A stretch of DNA of 64,000 nt from JBBSJZ01 sp041739875 (lineage in GTDB: Bacteria > Planctomycetota > Planctomycetia > Pirellulales > Pirellulaceae): positions 61,252 through 125,251 of the forward strand of contig JBGSNA010000182.1 in the NCBI GenBank assembly GCA_041739875.1. The letters run 5' to 3'. A program made the position numbers and the translations under genes. Below the pieces are notes generated by a model, which worked only from the letters and a program-made list of their open reading frames with translations, ran no database searches and was not told the origin of the DNA. This document shows positions 1 through 7,464 of the stretch, one piece after another (the stretch's first letter is position 1; each line of letters starts with the position of its first letter).

Positions 1-26
1 GCCCCAGCTCACGAATGGGACCCAGC

Positions 27-1319
27 TTACGCGAGTAATTGGGATTGCAGTGTTTGCATCGTCGCCAGTTGCCTTGCTTCAACAAACGCTCGCGCCGTCG
101 CAGCTTTTTGCTTCGCGGCCCCGGGGTCCTTTGCCATCGCCAAGACGGTTTGCGGCAGTCGCTTGATATCGTTTTCGTTATCGAAATCGAAGAGCCATTC
201 GTCCAAGCCAATGTCTCGCCACATGAACCCCTTGCTCGTTTGCTCAGCCCAGCGACATACGATGGCGGGAATCCCGTTGCCGATGCTCATGATGGGCGAA
301 TGCATTTCGTTTCCAAACAATCCCGCACTGCGAATGTAAGTGGATATCGCTTCGCCGGTGAGCCAGTAATCTGGACGCCACACCACGCGAGCTTTCACGT
401 CGCTCGGAAGCGGGTCATAGAGCAACTCCTTGCCAATCGCCATTTGAGTGCGATCTTCCGGACACACCAAGATTTTCATGTCGGTCATTCGCACGACATC
501 GATGATGGCTTGTCGGTGCGGAAGATGGTCGTGCTCTTTCATCGATTCATTGCGTGCATGCTTGACTTCATCCTTGGTTGCCTTCTTCTCCGGAATCACC
601 CAATACGGCGTATATCTCAAACGCGGAATACAGCACATGAATTTGCCTTCTTCGAGTGAGTGCTGTTCGAGAAACGCCACCGCCTTTTCGTCTTCACGCA
701 AGTCCGTTGCGAACGCACCGTCTGGCCCGAACTCCATCACCGGGCAAGTACAGCCACGGTCTTTCGCGAGTTGCATTGACACGGAGTCTCGAAAGAAAAC
801 AAATCGTGCACCACTGAGCAAATCAATGGTGGCTGCAAAGGCGCTGTCGGAGGTTGGCGTCGTCGACGATGATCCTTGGATGGGCAGTGTGATGCCGTAG
901 ACACCGTACGGTTTCTTGGTTTCCGTCGCCCAGCGTCGCACGTCTTTCTCGGCAACGAGCGAAGGCCCCGAACCATGAACCAGAAAATCGCACTCCGCAA
1001 ACGCGGCTTGCAATGCAGCTTCACCTTGCACGAACTTGAGCGTCGGAAACCGCTGTGCCAGCAGTTCCTTGACGCCGTTGTTGACGTTGCTTGGCCAAAG
1101 ATAAATTTCGGCCGCCGGCAGATGCTCTTCGAGAATCGCAAGTACTCCCGGCGTGTGCGCGATGTCGCCAATATTGACAGTTTGCCACGACGAGCGAAGT
1201 AAAATACGTGGCGGTTGGTGGCCTTCGACAGCCTTTAACACCGTCGAGCCAATAGCCGTGGCTACCGCGATTCCTGTTGATTTCAAAAACAGCCGTCGTT
1301 CAATCATCGTATGTCTCAT
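27..1319 (-). CDS. Tat-exported polysaccharide pyruvyl transferase family protein
   Basis: The 430-residue protein begins with a twin-arginine leader (ERRLFLKS near residues 7-14, then a hydrophobic stretch), so it is probably exported folded. The body reads like the polysaccharide pyruvyl transferase/CsaB fold: an N-terminal 'NIGDIAHTPGVL' segment, 'HGSGPSLV' in the middle, and a C-terminal part with 'GNEMHSPIMSIGNGIP', the usual sugar-nucleotide or acceptor pocket. The substrate cannot be told from sequence. A second start lies four codons in (1307), just before the Tat motif; neither start has a clear ribosome binding site. It is divergent from the LysR gene and not obviously part of the following sugar cluster. 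Confidence 0.75.
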   Translation of the reverse strand: MRHTMIERRLFLKSTGIAVATAIGSTVLKAVEGHQPPRILLRSSWQTVNIGDIAHTPGVLAILEEHLPAAEIYLWPSNVNNGVKELLAQRFPTLKFVQGEAALQAAFAECDFLVHGSGPSLVAEKDVRRWATETKKPYGVYGITLPIQGSSSTTPTSDSAFAATIDLLSGARFVFFRDSVSMQLAKDRGCTCPVMEFGPDGAFATDLREDEKAVAFLEQHSLEEGKFMCCIPRLRYTPYWVIPEKKATKDEVKHARNESMKEHDHLPHRQAIIDVVRMTDMKILVCPEDRTQMAIGKELLYDPLPSDVKARVVWRPDYWLTGEAISTYIRSAGLFGNEMHSPIMSIGNGIPAIVCRWAEQTSKGFMWRDIGLDEWLFDFDNENDIKRLPQTVLAMAKDPGAAKQKAATARAFVEARQLATMQTLQSQLLA

Positions 1320-1440
1320 GATGGATTGTGGTCATCGCGACCAAGTATACCGAGTTGAAGCAATCGGTTGTACCACGACGTGCGAGGCTGTGGAGCACGT
1401 CGATTCACCGGCAAACGCCTTGAGCCCGTTTTTGCGGTAC

Positions 1441-1459
1441 ATTGATGCTGGCGAACAAT
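1441..1459 (+). promoter_or_regulatory. Candidate LysR-type operator (ATTG-N11-CAAT)
   Basis: A perfect ATTG-N11-CAAT element fits the T-N11-A consensus bound by LysR regulators. It ends 23 bases before the LysR start codon, in the spacer shared with the divergent pyruvyl transferase gene. LysR proteins commonly autoregulate from such sites. The assignment is inference from motif and position. Confidence 0.4.
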
Positions 1460-1482
1460 GACTCACGCAAGGAATTTGAACG

Positions 1483-2367
1483 ATGGATATGGAACAGCTG
1501 GCTCATTTCAAGTGCGTTGCCGAGAAACGGAACTTCACTCACGCCTCGGAGTGCCTGAGCATTTCCCAGCCAGCTTTGAGTCGATCGATTCAGCGGTTGG
1601 AGGAAGAACTGGGACAGCCCTTGTTTGATCGCAAGCCGCGTTCTGTTGAATTGACAGAAGCTGGACTATTGTTCCAGAGCCGCGCTGAACAAATCCTGTT
1701 GATTCTCGAAGACACCAAGGCTGAGATTTCTGACGATGGGCAAAGTGGACGCATTCGAATCGCCGCAATCCCTACCATTGCACCGTTCTTTCTCCCTGAT
1801 TTGCTTCGCCAGTTTGCTGACGCGTTCCCCAAGGCCACCTTGGTCGTTCAAGAAAATACAACTGACAACTTGATGAAAGCGTGCAAGCAAGGCGAACTGG
1901 ATGTTGCGATCGTTGCGTTGCCTGTCCCAGCCAAGTACGTGGAGGTCGAAGAGTTATTTGATGAAGAACTTTTACTCGTGTTGCCGCTCGGACACGAGCT
2001 GGCCAAGAAGAAACAGATCCGCATTTCAGACGTCGAACATTATCCGTTTGTGCTTTTGGACGAGGCTCATTGTTTATCCGACAACATCACTTCTTTCTGT
2101 CGACAAAAGTCAGTACACCCGCTGGTGATGGAGCGGGCGAATCAATTGATGATGGTGCAAGAATTGGTGTCACTAGGCCATGGTGTATCGATGATTCCCC
2201 AAATGGCAAAGAAGCTCGACTCGTCGAAACGAAGAGTCTATCGCTCGCTTTACGGTGCCAAACCCACGAGAACTATCGCAGCCGTCTGGAATCCGTACCG
2301 CTTTCAAAGCCGCTTGCTTCGTGAATTCCGCGAGCATGTGAATGCTTACTCGTTAGCCTTTTCATAG
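1483..2367 (+). CDS. LysR family transcriptional regulator
   Basis: This is a 294-residue protein of normal LysR length. The N-terminal winged helix-turn-helix covers about residues 1-60 ('FTHASECLSISQPALSRSIQRLEEELG'-type recognition region, split here by position 20-46), followed by a periplasmic-binding-protein-like effector domain. The effector domain has 'GRIRIAAIPTI' near residue 90 and 'VSLGHGVSMIPQM' near 230. It is OxyR/CynR-like in layout, but the inducer cannot be inferred. A Shine-Dalgarno-like AAGGA precedes the ATG. It is the likely regulator of the downstream plus-strand sugar genes or of the divergent gene; that link rests only on position. Confidence 0.9.
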   Translation: MDMEQLAHFKCVAEKRNFTHASECLSISQPALSRSIQRLEEELGQPLFDRKPRSVELTEAGLLFQSRAEQILLILEDTKAEISDDGQSGRIRIAAIPTIAPFFLPDLLRQFADAFPKATLVVQENTTDNLMKACKQGELDVAIVALPVPAKYVEVEELFDEELLLVLPLGHELAKKKQIRISDVEHYPFVLLDEAHCLSDNITSFCRQKSVHPLVMERANQLMMVQELVSLGHGVSMIPQMAKKLDSSKRRVYRSLYGAKPTRTIAAVWNPYRFQSRLLREFREHVNAYSLAFS

Positions 2368-2570
2368 GACGCTGGTCGCTCAAGCTTTCGCACGAACGCG
2401 TCGGAAACTTGCGTGCAAGCGATTGAAAGCGGCGCAGTTGAATGGCCAGGCGACTGTGGTAGATTACGCCATTGGAACCACACTAGTGGTCCGGCATCTG
2501 ATACAAACACGACATCACGTTTGCGGCCACGGTGAATCGTGGCCCGTCAAAAATCTCTGGAAAGCATCTC

Positions 2571-3188
2571 ATGTTGACTTCGACGCTTCGGTTCCTTGCT
2601 CTATCGGCTGTTTTACTTGCGGGCGCGAACGTGTCCGGCGCAGACGCGGAATGGGTTTCTCTGTTCGACGGCAAAACACTCGACGGCTGGGAGAAAGTTG
2701 GCAAGGAAGACAGTGTTTGGGAAGTGAAGGATGGCGCGATCAGCGGGTCCGGACAAGCCTCGATGTTGGTCAATACAACGGGCTCATTCAAGAACTTTCG
2801 CTATCGCGCAGAAATCATGATCAATGACAAAGGCAACTCAGGCCTCTATTTTCGCACCACCGAACGGCCTGGATTCTCCGACGGATATGAAGCTCAAATC
2901 GATAGCACGCACACCGATCCGATTCGCACCGGTTCGATTTATGGGATGTGCCACGTTTACAAAGAGCACGTGAAGCCCGACACATGGTTCACTTACGACG
3001 TCGAAGTGCGTGACGATGTATGGCGCGGTCGTGAAATGACTCGCATCAAGATTACGATCGATGGAAATGAACTCTACGAGTACCTCGACTTTGAAAAGAC
3101 ATTCAAAGAAGGTCACTTCGCTTTCCAACAGCACGATCCGGGAAGCAAAGTCAGCATCCGCAAGGTAGAAGTCCAACCACTTCCGTAG
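2571..3188 (+). CDS. DUF1080 (3-keto-disaccharide hydrolase family) exported protein
   Basis: The protein has a signal peptide (residues 1-24, hydrophobic 'LSAVLLAGA') followed by one DUF1080 beta-sandwich. The family signature is clear: 'FDGKTLDGW' at the start, 'WEVKDGAI' next, and 'NSGLYFRT' in the middle. DUF1080 is a glucanase-like concanavalin fold; members annotated as 3-keto-disaccharide hydrolases act on oxidised sugars outside the cytoplasm. A GTG 39 bases upstream stays in frame, but the ATG at 2571 gives a proper signal peptide and has GGAA upstream. It leads a sugar-metabolism gene run, so it may supply keto-sugars to it. Confidence 0.85.
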   Translation: MLTSTLRFLALSAVLLAGANVSGADAEWVSLFDGKTLDGWEKVGKEDSVWEVKDGAISGSGQASMLVNTTGSFKNFRYRAEIMINDKGNSGLYFRTTERPGFSDGYEAQIDSTHTDPIRTGSIYGMCHVYKEHVKPDTWFTYDVEVRDDVWRGREMTRIKITIDGNELYEYLDFEKTFKEGHFAFQQHDPGSKVSIRKVEVQPLP

Positions 3189-3263
3189 TTGCGAACTTTT
3201 GCACGCAATGTTATCGGGGCTCAACCATGCTACGCGTCTGCACAACCAACGTAAGACTCTAAA

Positions 3264-3956
3264 ATGCGACCTATTGTTCAAATCTCATTGGATCTGACGA
3301 ACATCGACGAGGCTCTCGAGACAGCACATCTTGCCATGCGAGCCGGCGTCGATTGGTTGGAAGCGGGCACGCCATTGATTCTTGCTGAAGGCTTGCATGG
3401 CGTTCGGGCCTTGAGGGCTGCGTTTCCTGGTGTGCCAATTGTTGCTGACTTGAAAACGATGGACGGCGGCTATCTCGAGGCCGAGATGATGGCGAAAGCC
3501 GGTGCGACACACGTCGTCGTCATGGCACGAGCACACGAGGAAACCGTTCGCTGTGTCGTGAAAGCCGGCGCCGATTTCGGGTGCAAGGTCATGGGCGACA
3601 ACATGGTTTGCGAGAACATGGTCGATGGCTCGAAATGGCTCGAGGACCTCGGTTGCGATTTTGTTATCCACCATATCGGATACGACGAACGACGTGGCAT
3701 CGCGGCGAGAGGGCTGCGGATGCCAAGTCCGTTGGATCAATTACGCGAAGTCGTCAACGCGGTAAAGGTTCCCGTCCAAGCCGTGGGAGGACTTTCGCTT
3801 GAACAAGCCATCGAGTGCCCGAAGTATGGTGCACCGCTGGTTGTGCTCGGCGCGCCGCTCACGATCGATGCCGATGCGTTCAAGACAGCTGACGGAGATC
3901 TTGAAAGTTCGCTTCGCATGATTTGTGAAGCTGTGCACGCTCAAGAAGTTTTGTAG
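3264..3956 (+). CDS. Orotidine-decarboxylase-fold sugar enzyme (hexulose-6-P synthase / 3-keto-gulonate-6-P decarboxylase type)
   Basis: This 230-residue TIM barrel belongs to the OMP decarboxylase suprafamily. Asp10, Glu33 and the D62-x-K64-x-x-D67 triad sit at almost the same positions as the metal and catalytic residues of 3-keto-L-gulonate-6-phosphate decarboxylase (UlaD/SgbH). The same scaffold also makes 3-hexulose-6-phosphate from formaldehyde and ribulose-5-phosphate. There is no phosphohexuloisomerase (SIS) gene next to it, but there is a UlaE-like TIM-barrel isomerase downstream, so a sugar-acid decarboxylase role is slightly favoured. The later 'MPSPLDQLREV' and 'AVGGLSLEQA' match the phosphate-binding end of the barrel. 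Confidence 0.75.
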   Translation: MRPIVQISLDLTNIDEALETAHLAMRAGVDWLEAGTPLILAEGLHGVRALRAAFPGVPIVADLKTMDGGYLEAEMMAKAGATHVVVMARAHEETVRCVVKAGADFGCKVMGDNMVCENMVDGSKWLEDLGCDFVIHHIGYDERRGIAARGLRMPSPLDQLREVVNAVKVPVQAVGGLSLEQAIECPKYGAPLVVLGAPLTIDADAFKTADGDLESSLRMICEAVHAQEVL

Positions 3957-4034
3957 TATCTATCCACTGTGTTGTAACGATCCACTTTGCCCAAGCGAAG
4001 CAGTGCGGATGGTACTGCGAATAGAAATCGAATA

Positions 4035-5063
4035 ATGAAATCAGCAGCTGTTGTGAACTTTGCCCCGGAGAAGGGTTCAGTTGAAATTCGTGAGATCGAG
4101 CGACCGACGATCGGACCCGACGACGTGTTGCTGGAAGTTGCGAATGTTGGCGTCTGTGGCAGCGATCTGCATCAATGGACGGCGGATCATTCATGGCCGG
4201 TTAACTATCCCGTCGTCCTGGGTCACGAGTTCGGTGGGCACATTGTTGAAACGGGATCCGCCGTCGAAGGCTGGAAAGAAGGCGATCGAGTGGTCAGCGA
4301 GACAGCTGCGATCATCGACCAGCGAAATCCGATGTCGCGTCGCGGTCTTTATAACCTTGATCCCACGCGAAAAGGTTTTGGATATGGCGTCAACGGAGCG
4401 ATGACGCGATTCGTTCGCGTTCCATCGCGGATTCTGCATGCCGTTCCGGATGCCTTGCCGTTCGAGCACGCGTGTTTGACCGAGCCCTGTTGCGTGGCAT
4501 ACAACGCAGTCGTCCGAAATGCGAGAATCGAACCGGGTGACCGCGTCGTGGTGTTGGGCCCCGGAACCATCGGTATTCTGTGCGCAGCAATGGCAAAGCT
4601 TTGCGGCGCCGAAGTCGCGCTCGTTGGTTTGGATTCGGATCGACATCGACTCGAAATTGCCCAGAAGCATTACGGATGCGAAGGCATCGTGGGCAGCCCC
4701 AAGGAGTGGGCGTTGCAACGCGATGGGCTCGGATGTGACGGCGTGATCGACGCAGCCGGCGCGAGTGCCACTCTCAAAATTGCGATCGATGTCGTGCGAC
4801 CAGCGGGTTGGATCAGCAAAGTGGGTTGGGGCCCACAACCTCTGAACTTCAATCTTGATCCGCTCGTGCAAAAGAATGTGACGCTCCAGGGCAGCTTCAG
4901 TCACAACTGGCCGATTTGGGAACGCGTGCTCGCACTTTTGACCAGCGGACAGCTCGACGTAAAACCCATCATCGGCGGAGTCTGGCCAATCGACCAATGG
5001 CATGATGCGTTTGAGAAAATGCACAAAGGCGAAGTTGTCAAATCAGTACTGAAGCCCATTTGA
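4035..5063 (+). CDS. Medium-chain Zn-dependent dehydrogenase lacking the structural-zinc cysteines
   Basis: This is an MDR-family oxidoreductase (342 residues) of the sorbitol/threonine dehydrogenase type. Catalytic zinc ligands are visible as Cys41 (CGSD) and His64-Glu65 (GHEF). The NAD-binding Rossmann motif is 'GPGTIG' near residue 176. The lobe that normally carries four structural-zinc cysteines after the 'GDRV' strand has none; it is replaced by a segment rich in Arg and Asn. Polyol or sugar-acid oxidation is likely, with substrate unknown. An in-frame TTG 48 bases upstream was not chosen. The next gene begins four bases after its stop. Confidence 0.82.
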   Translation: MKSAAVVNFAPEKGSVEIREIERPTIGPDDVLLEVANVGVCGSDLHQWTADHSWPVNYPVVLGHEFGGHIVETGSAVEGWKEGDRVVSETAAIIDQRNPMSRRGLYNLDPTRKGFGYGVNGAMTRFVRVPSRILHAVPDALPFEHACLTEPCCVAYNAVVRNARIEPGDRVVVLGPGTIGILCAAMAKLCGAEVALVGLDSDRHRLEIAQKHYGCEGIVGSPKEWALQRDGLGCDGVIDAAGASATLKIAIDVVRPAGWISKVGWGPQPLNFNLDPLVQKNVTLQGSFSHNWPIWERVLALLTSGQLDVKPIIGGVWPIDQWHDAFEKMHKGEVVKSVLKPI

Positions 5064-5067
5064 GTGC

Positions 5068-5862
5068 ATGATGCGACTGGAAGGAAAGGTAATCGTTATC
5101 ACAGGGGGCTTTACCGGAATCGGCAGAGCGATGGCCCAGCGCTGCGTTGCGGAGGGAGCTTCCGTCGTCATCAATGGATTGCAACACGACTTGGGTCAAG
5201 CGCTCGCCAGCGAGCTTGGCAACTACCATGCAGTGCTGCACGTAGAAGACCTCACGAACGAGGGATGCCAGCAGCGTCTTGTTGACATCGCTGTGAATGC
5301 GTTTGGCAAGCTTGACGCCGTCGTGAACAACGCAGCGTTAATTGCCACAGGCAATATCCATACAACGGACACTGCGTTCTTTTTGAGGATGCTTGCCGTC
5401 AACACGCTTGCCCCGTTTCGACTCATTCAAGCCGCGCTACCGCAATTGCGACTGACTCGCGGATGCGTTTTGAATATTGGAAGTGTGAACGCGTATAGCG
5501 GTGAACCCAACCTGTTGCCCTACAGCGTTTCCAAGGGAGCTTTGATGACGATGACACGTAACCTCGGCGATACTCTGATGCGAGAAGATGGTGTGCGTGT
5601 CAACCAAATCAATCCTGGCTGGGTGCTCACGGAAGCGGAACAGAAACGGAAACTCGAAGAGGGCCTTCGCGAAGATTGGTACGAAGATCTGCCAAAGGTC
5701 TACGCGCCATCGGGGCGAATCATTTGGCCGAGCGAAATCGCTGCTGCCGCCGTCTATTGGCTTGGTGATGAAAGCGGACCCATCAGCGGCCAAGTCGTGG
5801 ATCTCGAACAGCATCCATTCATTGGTCGAAACCCACCCAAAGACAATACCACGATTCCATGA
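5068..5862 (+). CDS. Short-chain dehydrogenase/reductase
   Basis: This 264-residue classical SDR has TGGFTGIG (residues 12-19) for cofactor binding and NNAA at 87-90. The catalytic tetrad N112, S139, Y152, K156 is intact (YSVSK). A C-terminal 'SGPISGQVVDLE' is the usual SDR dimer strand. It is an NAD(P)-dependent alcohol or sugar oxidoreductase. It follows the Zn dehydrogenase by four bases and meets the isomerase reading frame, so the three are almost certainly co-transcribed. Confidence 0.88.
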   Translation: MMRLEGKVIVITGGFTGIGRAMAQRCVAEGASVVINGLQHDLGQALASELGNYHAVLHVEDLTNEGCQQRLVDIAVNAFGKLDAVVNNAALIATGNIHTTDTAFFLRMLAVNTLAPFRLIQAALPQLRLTRGCVLNIGSVNAYSGEPNLLPYSVSKGALMTMTRNLGDTLMREDGVRVNQINPGWVLTEAEQKRKLEEGLREDWYEDLPKVYAPSGRIIWPSEIAAAAVYWLGDESGPISGQVVDLEQHPFIGRNPPKDNTTIP

Positions 5863-5909
5863 AACGGATGCCATCTCCGTTTCCCCTTCCCTCAAAGTCA
5901 ATCCTCTTC

Positions 5910-6809
5910 ATGCCAAAACTATCTGCGTTTCCCAAAGCCTACATGCCTGCCCTTTGCAAAGACGGCACGATGAAGCTCGCCGAGTGGTTTGACCTTGCCG
6001 CTACTCTCGATGTCGATGGGCTTGAGTTTTATGCTGGGTTCATCGAGATGGCAGACGAATCCAAATGGCCTGAGTTCCGCCAACGCGTCGAGGACCTCGG
6101 CATGGTCATTCCCATGCTGTGCTGCTCGCCTGATTTCACGCACCCCGATGCCGCATTTCGCGAGAAGGAGATTGCGAAGCAAAAATACCGCATTGATATG
6201 GCGCACACGCTCGGAGCTAGTTATTGCCGAGTACTCAGTGGTCAACGACGTCCCGAGCTGACGAACGAACAAGGAGTGAAGCTAGCCGCCGACAGCATCT
6301 ACGCGTGCCTGCCGTATGCCCAAGAACGCGGCATCACGCTCAATCTTGAAAACCACTACAAAGATGACTTCTGGGATTATCCAGAATTCGCTCAAAAGAT
6401 CGACGTATTCTGTGATCTCGTCGATGCGATTGAGCATCCGAATTTCGGTGTGAACTATGACCCGAGCAATGCGATTCTCGCCGGCGATGATCCGATTGAA
6501 CTTCTCCAACGTGTCTCGCATCGAGTCGTCACGATGCACGCAAGCGACCGTTACCTGTTGGAAGGGACGCTTGAAGATTTGCGAGCCGAAGAAGGCGGCG
6601 TTCAAGGCTACGCGAAACGCCTCAGCCACGGAGAAATTGGCAAGGGACTCAACGACTACGATGCAATCTTCCGTGAGCTAAAAAGCAAGGGCTTCGACAG
6701 CTGGATTAGCATCGAAGACGGTGTCGACGGCATCGAGCAACTGCGGCGAAGTGCGGAATTTCTTCGCCGCAAGATCGCGGAACACTGGGTGGCTAAATCG
6801 TGGCGTTGA
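5910..6809 (+). CDS. TIM-barrel sugar phosphate isomerase/epimerase
   Basis: This is an AP-endonuclease-2-like (xylose isomerase-like TIM barrel) protein. Metal-binding residues are suggested by 'NLENHY', 'NYDPSNAI', 'VTMHASDR' and 'WISIEDG', which supply Glu, Asp, His and Glu. Homologues include UlaE/SgbU L-xylulose-5-phosphate epimerases and many planctomycete sugar isomerases that start 'KLSAFPK'. The start at 5910 fits that family beginning. An ATG at 5859 in the same frame overlaps the SDR stop as ATGA and is the alternative; it would add 17 residues without family support. Confidence 0.78.
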   Translation: MPKLSAFPKAYMPALCKDGTMKLAEWFDLAATLDVDGLEFYAGFIEMADESKWPEFRQRVEDLGMVIPMLCCSPDFTHPDAAFREKEIAKQKYRIDMAHTLGASYCRVLSGQRRPELTNEQGVKLAADSIYACLPYAQERGITLNLENHYKDDFWDYPEFAQKIDVFCDLVDAIEHPNFGVNYDPSNAILAGDDPIELLQRVSHRVVTMHASDRYLLEGTLEDLRAEEGGVQGYAKRLSHGEIGKGLNDYDAIFRELKSKGFDSWISIEDGVDGIEQLRRSAEFLRRKIAEHWVAKSWR

Positions 6810-6956
6810 ATGCACCGAGGGTGATCGGTGGCAAGTGTTGCACCCAAGCCCAACCGTTGCGGCAAGATACGCAGTTTTTAGCGGATTTCCTCAGAGCGAT
6901 TCACTGAGATTTCGAGTAAATCCATTTCCGCAGGCGAAAACTGTCGAAAACACTCA

Positions 6957-6984
6957 TTGACATCTCGTGACATGTCGATATATT
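6957..6984 (+). promoter_or_regulatory. Promoter of the ArsR-led sulfur cluster
   Basis: A perfect -35 TTGACA (6957-6962) is followed after 16 bases by TATATT (6979-6984), a near-consensus -10. It lies 25 bases before the regulator start codon and overlaps the palindrome listed next. It is the clearest sigma-70-like promoter in the window. Confidence 0.6.
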
Positions 6985-6988
6985 GACA
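6973..6988 (+). promoter_or_regulatory. Candidate ArsR operator palindrome over the -10 box
   Basis: The 16-base element TGTCGATATATTGACA is a palindrome with 7 of 8 base pairs matched. It covers the -10 hexamer of the promoter, so a bound dimer would block RNA polymerase. The AT-rich centre with TGTC/GACA arms is in keeping with ArsR/SmtB sites. Autorepression is inferred from position. Confidence 0.5.
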
Positions 6989-7009
6989 CTACGAGCCAAA
7001 GGAGATGTT

Positions 7010-7363
7010 ATGCCCGTGAAAACAACCAAAACAGCGAAGCCTGTCAAAACAACGAAGCCAGTGGGGAGCGTTCAAAGCTTCACGGAGGCTGCGGAATGCT
7101 TGAAGACGTTGGCACATCCGGTTCGGTTGCGGATCGTTCAGATGCTGCTGCACGGGCGATACACTGTGGGCGAGCTGGCTGCGGATTGTGAAATCCCAGA
7201 CAACGTTGGCTCGGAGCACCTGAGACTGCTCCAGCGTTGCGGTTTTTTGACCAGCGAACGCGAAGGCCGCAAGGTCTACTACACAGTAGCCGAACCGCAC
7301 CTTGAACGACTGATGGCGTGCATCGAGAGTCGCTTTTTGCTCAGCGGAGCAAAGGTTCGATAA
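7010..7363 (+). CDS. ArsR/SmtB family transcriptional repressor
   Basis: The 117-residue protein has a Lys/Thr-rich N-terminal tail (residues 4-16) and a winged helix: 'LKTLAHPVRLRIVQML' (31-46), turn at 'YTVGELA', and recognition helix around 64-77 with 'SEHLRLLQ'. Cysteines are C30, C60, C77 and C104. The metal motif ELCVCDL of ArsR/CadC is absent. The sulfide/persulfide sensors BigR and SqrR use two cysteines, one near the alpha2-alpha3 region and one in the last helix; C104 could be the second, but the first sits elsewhere here. A strong AAAGGAGAT precedes the ATG at 7010. The sulfur genes downstream suggest a reactive-sulfur or thiol signal. Confidence 0.9.
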   Translation: MPVKTTKTAKPVKTTKPVGSVQSFTEAAECLKTLAHPVRLRIVQMLLHGRYTVGELAADCEIPDNVGSEHLRLLQRCGFLTSEREGRKVYYTVAEPHLERLMACIESRFLLSGAKVR

Positions 7364-7366
7364 AGT

Positions 7367-7393
7367 CGTGCATCGATGAAGCACGCTTTTTTT
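7367..7393 (+). terminator. Rho-independent terminator-like hairpin after arsR
   Basis: CGTGC pairs with GCACG across a 9-base loop and is followed by C and seven T residues. It begins just after the regulator stop codon. It could attenuate read-through, keeping the regulator more abundant than the downstream genes. Confidence 0.45.
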
Positions 7394-7417
7394 ATTACAC
7401 ATATCGTCACCTTACGA

Positions 7418-7440
7418 CCTAACGAGTGTTTGACGTTAGG
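7418..7440 (+). repeat. Inverted repeat upstream of the rhodanese gene
   Basis: CCTAACG and CGTTAGG form a perfect 7-base inverted repeat around a 9-base spacer, 24 bases before the rhodanese start codon. It could be a second regulator site or a 5' leader hairpin. It does not match the palindrome over the arsR promoter. Confidence 0.35.
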
Positions 7441-7464
7441 ACTTTACGAGAATTGAGATTGAAC

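Noticed and set aside
4191..5024. Long minus-strand open frame (277 codons) inside the Zn dehydrogenase gene
   Set aside because: It lies wholly antisense to a gene with intact catalytic motifs. Its composition is Arg/His-rich with no family features.
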